DNA of 64,000 bases from contig JADGDD010000006.1 in NCBI GenBank assembly GCA_016745075.1, forward strand, positions 209,436-273,435. The letters are read 5' to 3'. Positions 53,037 to 61,463 of this stretch are shown here, one piece after another. The translations under genes were made by a program, and so were the position numbers. This DNA is from Planctomycetota bacterium. Its GTDB lineage: Bacteria; Planctomycetota; UBA11346. The stretch's first letter is position 1. Each line of letters begins with the position of its first letter. The notes beneath the pieces were generated by a model. The model saw nothing but the letters and a program-made list of their open reading frames with translations, was not told the origin of the DNA and did not search any database.

Positions 53037-54098
53037 TTAACCGTCTTGCGTGCCCGAGTTATTTAATTGTTTGGCGAGGAGCTCTTCTAGTTGTGCAACC
53101 CGTTGTTCTAATTGTTTAATCAGATCATTGGTGCGTGGTAGACGGCGCATGGCAACTTCTTGTTTTTTATGGACACGAATATCTTGTGCAGGGAAGCCCA
53201 TAACGGTTGCCTTGGATGGAATGTTTTTCGCCACACCACAGCGAGCTGCAATAACAGCTTCATCACCAACGCTTAAGTGTCCGGCTATGCCGCTTTGTCC
53301 AGCCATTGTGACGTGACGGCCAAGGGTCGTAGAGCCAGCTATGCCAACTTGGGCAACAATAATGCAATGTTCACCCAGTTCAGCATTGTGGGCAATTTGC
53401 ACAAGGTTATCAATCTTTGTGCCAGTGCCAATGCGAGTAACTCCAAAACGAGCACGATCTATGGTGGTGTTGGCACCAATTTCAACATCATCACCAATAA
53501 CTACGATACCAACCTGTGGGATCTTATGGTGGACACCTTCTAAAGAGGCGTAGCCAAAACCATCAGAACCAATGACAACGCCGGAGTGGACAACAACTCG
53601 ATGACCAAGTTCACACCGTTCGCGCACTGTTACATGCGGGTAGATTGTGCAATCATCACCAATACGTACATCACTACCGATAAAGGCGTGGGCATGGATA
53701 ACAGTATCAGCACCAATGTGTGCACCATCAGTAATAACGGCGTACGGGCCAATAGTGGCAGACTCATCAATAATGGTTTCATCACCAATGTGGGCTGTTG
53801 GATCTATCCCTGGACGTAGGGGTCTTGCTTGTGGTCCATGGGTAGACACAACTAAGGCAAAAGACATATCTGGATTTGGAACAACAATTTGAATAATATC
53901 AGTATCTTGTGGCTCAGTTACTAGTACCGCACTTGCCTTCGTTTGTGAAAGAAAAGCGGCATAAGCAGGGTTGGCTAGAAAACTAATATCTCCAGGCCGA
54001 GCTTCGGTTAAGCTGGAAATGCCAGTGAGTTCAAGTTGGTCATTACCGATAACGGTGCCTTGAACCAGTTCAGCAATAGAGGCGACGGTGCATTTCAT
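53037..54098 (-). CDS. lpxD: LpxD, UDP-3-O-acylglucosamine N-acyltransferase
   Basis: 353 residues. An N-terminal uridine-binding domain ([20 protein letters not shown]) is followed by a left-handed beta-helix of hexapeptide repeats ([40 protein letters not shown]). The active-site His is in [20 protein letters not shown], then [22 protein letters not shown]-terminal coiled coil ([18 protein letters not shown]) serves trimer formation. It adds the second 3-hydroxyacyl chain in lipid A synthesis. It is 14 bases after skp and 31 before lpxC/fabZ. Confidence 0.95.
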   Translation of the reverse strand: MKCTVASIAELVQGTVIGNDQLELTGISSLTEARPGDISFLANPAYAAFLSQTKASAVLVTEPQDTDIIQIVVPNPDMSFALVVSTHGPQARPLRPGIDPTAHIGDETIIDESATIGPYAVITDGAHIGADTVIHAHAFIGSDVRIGDDCTIYPHVTVRERCELGHRVVVHSGVVIGSDGFGYASLEGVHHKIPQVGIVVIGDDVEIGANTTIDRARFGVTRIGTGTKIDNLVQIAHNAELGEHCIIVAQVGIAGSTTLGRHVTMAGQSGIAGHLSVGDEAVIAARCGVAKNIPSKATVMGFPAQDIRVHKKQEVAMRRLPRTNDLIKQLEQRVAQLEELLAKQLNNSGTQDG

Positions 54099-54112
54099 GA
54101 TGTAAGCTCCTG

Positions 54113-54790
54113 CTATTTAGCGTTTGCGGGAGCAGTGGTCTCAGTGTCTTCAGTGCCAATAACAGGGACATCACTTTCATCTACAGTGGCGGCTTCAGCA
54201 GGTGGGGTGAATTGAGCATTTGCGTAGGCGGTGAAATCGGCAGTGATGTCAATACGTGGTGAGTGATAGAGGGTTTGTACATCAAGTAATTTGCGTCCGG
54301 TGAGGTTTTTTGGTGGCGCAGGAAGAACTAAGTCGATGCCATTTTCTTCGGCATATAAGGCCAGCAGTTTTTTAAAGTCAGCAAGACCTTCGCTGAACAT
54401 TTTAGATTCAACGCCTTTAATGTGATCAAGGGCACGTTGTTGAGTTAATTTTAACGTAAGTTTTTCAACTTCGATCGTATCTTCTAAGGTACCGTATTTT
54501 TGTGGATCTTTTTCTTGAGAGGTGTAATCGAGCTGATCCATATTTTGTTTAATACGGTCTTCCATGGTTTTGAGCTGTTCAGCAATTGGTTGTTGAATAC
54601 TTTTGTAACGACCTTGAAGCATTCTAAAATAGGCTGACTTGGCATAAAATGCTTCAAAGTCTAAGACGACTGTTTTACCAACGGGAGCGTTCCGTTTCTC
54701 AGTCCTCTGTTCAAGTTCAGCGGCTTGAGTTTGTATGACAGTGGAGCAAAAAAGAAGTAGGCTGCAAAGCGAAAGAAGTGAATATTTCAT
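54113..54790 (-). CDS. skp: Skp/OmpH-family periplasmic chaperone
   Basis: 225 residues from the ATG at 54790 (GGAG upstream). Signal peptide [23 protein letters not shown]. The mature part has [20 protein letters not shown] followed by long charged helices (~70-150), the tentacle arms of Skp trimers, then [15 protein letters not shown] near residue 190. The last ~30 residues are Ala/Thr/Glu-rich and not conserved. It carries unfolded outer-membrane proteins to BamA, which is encoded directly upstream. Confidence 0.88.
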   Translation of the reverse strand: MKYSLLSLCSLLLFCSTVIQTQAAELEQRTEKRNAPVGKTVVLDFEAFYAKSAYFRMLQGRYKSIQQPIAEQLKTMEDRIKQNMDQLDYTSQEKDPQKYGTLEDTIEVEKLTLKLTQQRALDHIKGVESKMFSEGLADFKKLLALYAEENGIDLVLPAPPKNLTGRKLLDVQTLYHSPRIDITADFTAYANAQFTPPAEAATVDESDVPVIGTEDTETTAPANAK

Positions 54791-54846
54791 GAGAGGCTCC
54801 AAATGAAGTGTAGGATTGAGCAAAGGTCTATGGGAAAAGATTGGGG

Positions 54847-57321
54847 TTAAAATTGCATACCGCCAAGGGAGAATTGAATTTCATGCCCTTCAATGCTGCC
54901 ATGTTTATCGAGCAAGTAGGCAAAGTCTAAGGAGATCGGTAAAGATGGTGGCATGCGTATGCCAAAACCAACAGCGGTGCGCATGTCACCAAAGTCCACA
55001 TCCTCGTTTTGGCCCCACAAGAAACCATGATCAAGGAAGAGCACACCACGGATACCCAAATTGGTCCCTTGAAGTGGTACGGAATACTGAAGCGTTGAAA
55101 GCAGTTCGGTGGTGCCGCCCGGCTGAGTGGTGTAACCATTTTTATTTTGTTCTTCAGGGCCGAGACGATTACGACGAAAGCCACGGTGGCTTGGGAAAGG
55201 GCCACCACCAAGGTAACGATCGTAAAAAGGAACGCTGTCGCCAGACTCTAGCGTTGTTAAGCGGCGATAGAGTTGTCGGAATTGCAAGAAGGAGACCCCG
55301 CCCATATCAGACTCAGTAACGGGCATAAAAATATTACCTTTGAGGTAGAGCTCGGCGTAGTCATTAGAAGCTGGCAGTGGGCCACCAGTTACAGATTCGG
55401 TTGCTTCAAGCATAAAACCTTGAGTTGGCATTCTGCTATTATTGCGGAGATCATAACGTTGACGAAGCAGTGCCGTATGGTTGGTGTAGGTACCTTCTTC
55501 TACATCATCTGCTGCTTGTTCTTGTTTCTCTTTAATGTCGAGCGTGTCATAGCGCCAGCCAACGGAAAGTAGTAAATCATTATTCAAGAAATGGCGACCA
55601 AAGGTGAAAGTGGTACTGAAACGGTCTTCCTCATAGTCTCGGCCATCAACGCTTGAATTTGAATACGTGAAGCGAGAACTAAAGAAATAGGAGCTGTCAA
55701 AAACGTGCGGGTTACGCCAATAGAGGCTAGCAGAACTGGTTTCATCAGACCAGCGAACTGTGGTGCTGAGTGTTTGTGCTGCACCGCGCAAAGTACCAGT
55801 GGTGAGGAAGCCCCACAGATCAAAGTTATCTTCGCTGTATTCAATTTGACCAACAATGCCGGAATCAGTGACATAACCAAGTTGCGCACCAAGGCGACCG
55901 GTTGGTTTTTCAGTAACAACAACATCAATATCAACTTCGTTTGGTCGTTGTGGGTCAAATAATTTCAAAACACGTGGACGTTGAAATGCCTCGGTTCTAA
56001 ACAAACCGATTCTATTAATTTGTCGTTCGGACTCGGTTACGCCATCTTCTGTATATTGGGTGCCAGGATAAACGGGCAGTAACCGGCGAAGCGCAATATC
56101 TTTGGTAATGGTGTTGCCACGGATATCAACACGGCCAAAGGAATAAGTATCGCCCTCTACGAAGTGAATGGTTTCATGTACCAGACGTTTTTCAAAATCA
56201 TAAGATGCGCTAACCGTGTAGTAGGCGGTTGCGTAGCCTTTGTTGCGAATGAGTAGGCGTGTTGCGTTTCTACCCGCGAATAACTCTTTACGAGTGTACC
56301 AATCACCATCATTCATGGCAAAGGCAGTGCGGAGATCTACTTCGCTGACAATTGTATTTCCAGTAAAGTGGACACTGCCCAGCTTATATCGGTGTCCTGC
56401 ATCAATGTGATAGGTAATGAGAACGCGGTCTTTATGTTTACCATCAGGTGCTAGCCATGGGCCTGCTCGTCGTCGTCGTTCGGGCCCACGAACAGTGTCA
56501 TAAAAGCGTGGTACAGACTTGGTGACACGTGCATCTAAATAGCCTAGGCCAGCAAGAAACTGAGCTATGGCGTTTGCATCTGTAGTGACCTGTTCTTTCA
56601 TGAACGATTGCCCCGGCTGATTAGCCAGTCCAGGTAATGATCGTAGTCGTTGTTTATACGCACCTTCTGGAAGGCCTTCAAATTCAAGTGTCGCAATTTT
56701 TACGACTTCGCCAAGGTCCACATCAAAATGAATGTCAGCAATATCTGTATTGTTTACGGAACGTGATGATGAGGCTTTTTCTATACGTGAGGTGACAGAA
56801 ACACGCATAAACCCTTTGGCCTTGTAATGATCAACTAAAGCGCGGCGGTCACTCTCAACAATAACATCATTCGCATAACCACCAGCCTTACTGATGATAA
56901 CTTTTTTGTAGCCTTGTGAATCCCAATAGCCAGGCCCATTAAGGTAAACTTCGCGTATCAGTGGGAGCGCTTCCATGGAAAAGATAAGACGAACGGAATG
57001 GTCATCAATAAATTCAACACTGGATGTGCCGTTATAGAAACCGCCCATGGTATTAATCATCCGGACATCATCAGCAACATCAACGGTATTGAAACCGTGA
57101 CCAACCCGGCTTTTCAAGCGAAAACGAATACGGTCAGCGTGGGTATCGCCAGTGCCAGAAATAATGATTTCAGCAACGAGCGGTGCGCCGTTTGGCTGAG
57201 ATGCCGTATTCCGTGAGGCTGTGCTGGCTGTCGTTTCCACTGCATGTAGAGCAGTAGTGGTTACGGCGAGCAAGCTTGCGCTGGCAAGGGCAGTAGCAAG
57301 AAGACGGGGGCTTTGAGACAC
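54847..57321 (-). CDS. bamA: BamA outer-membrane protein assembly factor
   Basis: 824 residues from a GTG at 57321 with a strong AGGAGG seven bases upstream; the longer TTG-started frame is rejected because it precedes this site. The signal peptide ends ...TTTALHA. Five POTRA-like segments (e.g. ALPLIREVYLNGPGYWDSQG, HRYKLGSVHFTGNTIVSEVD, DTYSFGRVDIRGNTITKDIA) precede a C-terminal Omp85 barrel (SYFFSSRFTYSNSSVDGRDY, PSHRGFRRNRLGPEEQN containing the R-G-F motif) ending ...IQFSLGGMQF, an aromatic end as expected. Essential insertase for outer-membrane proteins; first gene of the operon. Confidence 0.95.
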   Translation of the reverse strand: MSQSPRLLATALASASLLAVTTTALHAVETTASTASRNTASQPNGAPLVAEIIISGTGDTHADRIRFRLKSRVGHGFNTVDVADDVRMINTMGGFYNGTSSVEFIDDHSVRLIFSMEALPLIREVYLNGPGYWDSQGYKKVIISKAGGYANDVIVESDRRALVDHYKAKGFMRVSVTSRIEKASSSRSVNNTDIADIHFDVDLGEVVKIATLEFEGLPEGAYKQRLRSLPGLANQPGQSFMKEQVTTDANAIAQFLAGLGYLDARVTKSVPRFYDTVRGPERRRRAGPWLAPDGKHKDRVLITYHIDAGHRYKLGSVHFTGNTIVSEVDLRTAFAMNDGDWYTRKELFAGRNATRLLIRNKGYATAYYTVSASYDFEKRLVHETIHFVEGDTYSFGRVDIRGNTITKDIALRRLLPVYPGTQYTEDGVTESERQINRIGLFRTEAFQRPRVLKLFDPQRPNEVDIDVVVTEKPTGRLGAQLGYVTDSGIVGQIEYSEDNFDLWGFLTTGTLRGAAQTLSTTVRWSDETSSASLYWRNPHVFDSSYFFSSRFTYSNSSVDGRDYEEDRFSTTFTFGRHFLNNDLLLSVGWRYDTLDIKEKQEQAADDVEEGTYTNHTALLRQRYDLRNNSRMPTQGFMLEATESVTGGPLPASNDYAELYLKGNIFMPVTESDMGGVSFLQFRQLYRRLTTLESGDSVPFYDRYLGGGPFPSHRGFRRNRLGPEEQNKNGYTTQPGGTTELLSTLQYSVPLQGTNLGIRGVLFLDHGFLWGQNEDVDFGDMRTAVGFGIRMPPSLPISLDFAYLLDKHGSIEGHEIQFSLGGMQF

Positions 57322-57511
57322 GCAGGTCCTCCTCAGGGCGAAGCGGGGATGATAACCCGTTTGCAACAGGAGCAAGCAGTTAGGCTTACACTGTCAGTTT
57401 GAATGGCTGTTATTGTTTAAGCTGTTTCATAATAGTGGTTTATGTCTGTACTTGGCTTTTGAACCTTTGATAAAGCCATGCCTGCGTTGCATCGCCGAGT
57501 AGAGGTATAGC

Positions 57512-58597
57512 ATGGCTGCAATGTCTATGTGCCCTTATAAGAATTGTGCTTTCCGCCGTTTGCAGGTGGTTCTGATGTGTGTGGTGTTTATTTTGACGAC
57601 TACATCGTGTGCGCGCAGTGGCCCAAAGGTTCAACCGACCAATGAAGTGGAATTCACTGTTCAGCTTGATCAAGCGACGTTGCATGAAATTGCAGAAATG
57701 CATGGGCATAACTCTTCTTCACCATTTGGTGTACGCGGGCATTGGTTCACAACCAATATCTCATTACAAGTGTTTGATGGCTATCGTCATCATTCTCGTC
57801 CTTTGTTTTGGGGAGAGAACACAGTCCGTATGACGCTGAAACGAGACACAGCTTACGCAGTTGCTCTGAGTGGTGCATCGCCAAAATGGTCAACCATCAA
57901 CTTTTACATGGGAGATATAACCATGGATCAGAAAGGTGACTATTTCTATGCTATAGACTTATTAGCTGAGTATAAAAAAATGGTCATTTTGAAAGGTATT
58001 CGTTCAGAAAATGGTGTAGAGTTAGTATCCGAAACCCACAATCAGAAACAAGAATTGAACGGGAAACATTCTCCCGCCCGACGTGAGGACAGCCCTTTTG
58101 CAAAAGATAATGATTCTTGGAAAGATATGAATCCAATTAAAAACGGTTTTGGTAATACCATGTTTGTAGCTTGGTTTAGCCATCAATTTGGTGATGTTGG
58201 CCGTTTTGAATTACGTGCGCAAGTACATTTATTTAAAACAATAACGTCGTGGACAGAAGATAAGGGACGGCTTTCATTTGCTGATGAGAATCCACGAGCC
58301 TTGTATCTTTCAGGAGGGGCAGGTTATAATCTGGTGCCTTCTGCTGAGTGGGGGGTATACCCTTCAGCTCGAGTGGATTATGTAAATGGTGCCTTTAGTT
58401 CATATCGGCACATGGAGTACGCCCTAGGAATGAATAAAGTCATTTACTTACCACGGAATGATTGGACGTATGGGACCATAGATTTATTGGGGACTCAATA
58501 TATGACCGTTGGTTTTGAGGTGGGTTTAGACCAAGGGCTTGACGGTGTTGATACTGAAGATTACTTCTTCCGCTTTGGGATTGGAAACAGATGGTAA
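57512..58597 (+). CDS. putative outer-membrane lipoprotein, tandem paralogue 1
   Basis: 361 residues with AGAGG upstream. A lipoprotein-type signal has Cys33 (FILTTTSCARSG). Domain 1 at ~45-170 is shared with the next gene: EVEFTVQLDQATLHEIAEMH, SSPFGVRGHWFTTNISLQVF, DGYRHHSRPLFWGENTVRM. The second half (~200-361) has alternating short strands such as FGNTMFVAWFSHQFGDVGRF and YMTVGFEVGLDQGLDG and ends in aromatic W, as in a small beta-barrel. No known family was recognised. It is divergent from bamA. Its stop overlaps the next gene by seven bases. Confidence 0.7.
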   Translation: MAAMSMCPYKNCAFRRLQVVLMCVVFILTTTSCARSGPKVQPTNEVEFTVQLDQATLHEIAEMHGHNSSSPFGVRGHWFTTNISLQVFDGYRHHSRPLFWGENTVRMTLKRDTAYAVALSGASPKWSTINFYMGDITMDQKGDYFYAIDLLAEYKKMVILKGIRSENGVELVSETHNQKQELNGKHSPARREDSPFAKDNDSWKDMNPIKNGFGNTMFVAWFSHQFGDVGRFELRAQVHLFKTITSWTEDKGRLSFADENPRALYLSGGAGYNLVPSAEWGVYPSARVDYVNGAFSSYRHMEYALGMNKVIYLPRNDWTYGTIDLLGTQYMTVGFEVGLDQGLDGVDTEDYFFRFGIGNRW

Positions 58598-59028
58598 GGT
58601 ATCAATCCTTCTGTCTGAGTCTCCTGCTTTGTTTGTGTGTGCAATCCTGTACGCGTAGTGTTGTTCGTAATGATGTCTATTTTCACGTTGATATAGACGA
58701 GCATAGTTTTCAAGAAATTGCTCAGCATAACGGCAGTAAACCTACATCTCCATTCGCATTACAGGAAGACTGGTTTGCTGCCGATGCAATGTTGTATGTT
58801 TTTGATGGCTATAGCCATAACTCACAGGAAGTGCACTGGGGTGAGAATATATTGCACATGCGATTAGAGATGGGTAGGCATTATCGAGTGGTGTTGCGCG
58901 GTGGCACCAAAGGCAAGCCTGTGGTTGATAAAGAATTTGGCACAGTGCTTATGACAGAGCACCAACCATACCGATATACTCTTAATATACTTGCACAAGA
59001 TGGTCAATATATTCACTTACAACAATGA
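58591..59028 (+). CDS. putative lipoprotein, tandem paralogue 2 (single domain)
   Basis: 145 residues with a lipobox-type signal (LLLCLCVQSCTRS, Cys20). The mature part matches domain 1 of the upstream gene: VYFHVDIDEHSFQEIAQHNG, TSPFALQEDWFAADAMLYVF, DGYSHNSQEVHWGENILHM, then RHYRVVLRGGTKGKPV. It lacks the barrel-like half. The start overlaps the previous stop, so they are made together. Function unknown. Confidence 0.72.
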   Translation: MVRYQSFCLSLLLCLCVQSCTRSVVRNDVYFHVDIDEHSFQEIAQHNGSKPTSPFALQEDWFAADAMLYVFDGYSHNSQEVHWGENILHMRLEMGRHYRVVLRGGTKGKPVVDKEFGTVLMTEHQPYRYTLNILAQDGQYIHLQQ

Positions 59029-59074
59029 ACTAATCTTTATTCTCTGACTTTCTCTGAAGCAGGCAGATGGTTTA

Positions 59075-61276
59075 TCAATCTCTACGAGTCGGTAAGTGTC
59101 CGATATCAATCGGAGATTCATATTTATCGACACGGCCAAATTGAAGAACACCCGTTGGGCAAACTTGAATACAGGTGGAACAGCGGACACATTCAGGGTC
59201 ACTCATGTGTTTGTTTTTGTTAGCAAAATTCATAATATCTATGCCCTGATGGCAGACAGAGGTGCAGCTATTACAGGAGATACATTTCTTTGAGTCGGCA
59301 AGAATACGGTAGGAACTAAAGCGTGCATAAATATGCATAAGGGCTGCAAGTGGGCAGGCAAAACGGCACCAAACACGGCCAGAAAACCAAAAATATAAAC
59401 CAGTGCCCAATGCACCGGCAAGGAACCAGTCGACCACTGGTTTCCAAACATTCATAAATAAATCTTCGTTGAGTGTGGTCATAGCAGCATTGCCTGTGGC
59501 CCAAGAAATAATGCGGACCAACAGCATCAAGAAAGCAAACGCGAGTAAAATCTGTCCAACCATATTGAGTTTGTTCCAGTTTTTACCGTGCGGCATTTTT
59601 TCTCGATGACGGTCCCCCATTGTTTCTGCCAGTGCTCCGCAAGAGCATATCCAGCCGCAATAGGCGCCCTTGCCCCAACGATAAACAATGAAGGGAATAA
59701 TTACAAAGGTTTGTATGCCGCTGATGATCAACCAGCCAAGCAATGGCCCCTCACTAAATAGGTTCCAGATAAATAAAGGCCATGCTAAAATAAAACCATA
59801 AGCTCGCCAGTATTCGCGGCCATTGGCATCATAACCTACTGCTGGAAATAATTCATCAGCAACAGAGGCTAGGAGGCCACTATCAAAAAAGCCCATATGG
59901 CCAAACCACGGCAGCACAATTTCAGGAAGAATAAAGAGAGGTAGGCATTGCATAATCATCAGCGTGATACTTTGCCTCGTTACATAAGGCGTTTTCCTGC
60001 GGCGGATGCGATCTATACCAAAGCCAACAACCGCTAAACAATAAGTAAAGGCAATAAAAAACCCAAAGCCATTACTGATAGAGCCAATAATGGTATATAG
60101 TAGTCCTTTGTCCGTTTCCGAATTTTGTGCAATCCATTCTTTGGCAATGGTGACAGGGTGCCAGCTTGCATCTCCAAGCCATCCAAAAGCCTTCATTCCG
60201 TAAATGAAACTAATAACAAGGGCAAAGAGCAGAAGCCATGTTCGCGTGCCCCAGCTATTTTCTCCGCGAATAGCGAGGCCACTTCGTCTAAAAAAATCAA
60301 GTGGTGCTTCACGGCCAATAAGCGCAAGCACGGCATCATTATCCCTGTGTAGGGTGTCTCCATTTTTCGTTTGTAGCGTGACACTGGTTTCATCTACCCG
60401 TGTTGGGCTTGTGGCAAGTTGGAGATCTATTGTTCCAGCCCGCGCATGTTCCATAAGTCGTTTAATATTGTCTGGTTTGGGACGGGTTAATTCTGGCCCC
60501 CGATAGGCTAAGGTGACATGGCCTTTGTTTTCAGTATCGGCTTCTGCTGTAGCAATGGCTGCTTCCACAGCACTATCGCCACCTCCAACAACAAGCACGT
60601 TCTTACCAGCAAGTTTTGCTGGATCGTGTAAACGGTTTGATACCTTATCATGTTTTTCACCAGGTATTCCCATGCGCCGATAGTTGCCAGAACGACCAAT
60701 GGCAATGATAACGGTCTTTGCACGTAGTGGTTCAAGCCCTTTACCATGAACATGTATGCTCTTCTTCTGCTGTTCAATATGTGTGGCCGCAAATCCTCGT
60801 GTGGTAATGCTATGCGCTTGTGCTTGTGCATGCAGGTCAGCCAGCAATGTCTCGCGCGTATCTCCTTGTACCTGAAAATCGCCAGCAGGCGTCATGTCAG
60901 TCGGGTAGGTGAAGATAGGTTTGCCGACGGGAAAATTAGCAATAGTGCTAAACAGTTGATTGGTTTCGAGTAATTCAAAAGAAAGACCTGCTTGTCTACA
61001 GGCAATGGCACAGGCAACACCGCTAATGCCTGCGCCAATGATTGCGACATCAGTATCACCAGAGTGTGTGTCTTGAAAGCGCTTTGCCTGCTGAGCAGCT
61101 TGAGCACCGCTGTCTGCCGCAAACTTGAGGAGTGGTACGCCGGTCAAGTCGCCAACAATAAATACGCCAGGAATGCTGGTGGTCCCATTTTTGCCAACAA
61201 CTGGCAGCTTTTCCGGAGTTCCCGCAGGCCATTGCCCATGAAGCCAGTGAAAGAAAGTATGTAATGGTGTACGCAT
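59075..61276 (-). CDS. flavoprotein-polyferredoxin membrane fusion (pyridine nucleotide-disulfide oxidoreductase plus NapH-like)
   Basis: 733 residues from the ATG at 61276 (an upstream TTG frame is rejected). Residues ~1-70 resemble the end of a thioredoxin reductase (SIPGVFIVGDLTGVPLLKFA). Residues ~70-330 are an FAD/NADPH domain (VAIIGAGISGVACAIACRQA, KNVLVVGGGDSAVEAAIATA). Several membrane helices follow (~345-620), with cluster-binding cysteines in WICSCGAL and CRFACPLA. The C-terminus has two 4Fe-4S ferredoxin motifs (CISCNSCTSVCHQG, CVRCSTCIQVCPTG). It probably passes electrons from NAD(P)H across the membrane to an unknown acceptor, like NapH/RdxA-type proteins. Confidence 0.83.
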   Translation of the reverse strand: MRTPLHTFFHWLHGQWPAGTPEKLPVVGKNGTTSIPGVFIVGDLTGVPLLKFAADSGAQAAQQAKRFQDTHSGDTDVAIIGAGISGVACAIACRQAGLSFELLETNQLFSTIANFPVGKPIFTYPTDMTPAGDFQVQGDTRETLLADLHAQAQAHSITTRGFAATHIEQQKKSIHVHGKGLEPLRAKTVIIAIGRSGNYRRMGIPGEKHDKVSNRLHDPAKLAGKNVLVVGGGDSAVEAAIATAEADTENKGHVTLAYRGPELTRPKPDNIKRLMEHARAGTIDLQLATSPTRVDETSVTLQTKNGDTLHRDNDAVLALIGREAPLDFFRRSGLAIRGENSWGTRTWLLLFALVISFIYGMKAFGWLGDASWHPVTIAKEWIAQNSETDKGLLYTIIGSISNGFGFFIAFTYCLAVVGFGIDRIRRRKTPYVTRQSITLMIMQCLPLFILPEIVLPWFGHMGFFDSGLLASVADELFPAVGYDANGREYWRAYGFILAWPLFIWNLFSEGPLLGWLIISGIQTFVIIPFIVYRWGKGAYCGWICSCGALAETMGDRHREKMPHGKNWNKLNMVGQILLAFAFLMLLVRIISWATGNAAMTTLNEDLFMNVWKPVVDWFLAGALGTGLYFWFSGRVWCRFACPLAALMHIYARFSSYRILADSKKCISCNSCTSVCHQGIDIMNFANKNKHMSDPECVRCSTCIQVCPTGVLQFGRVDKYESPIDIGHLPTRRD

Positions 61277-61463
61277 ATAACAGTATACGTCGAAAAACAA
61301 CCTTTGTTGGGTAAATGTTCCTAGCTCTATTTAGTAGATTTATGCGTGCTCTAGCGGTCAATCACTTACTTGACCAGCGCATGCGAGCCTCAATCTATGC
61401 CTTTCATTCAAACGACATGCGCGACAACGGTCGCAGGGGGTAAACAATGACAGGAGCGAGACA

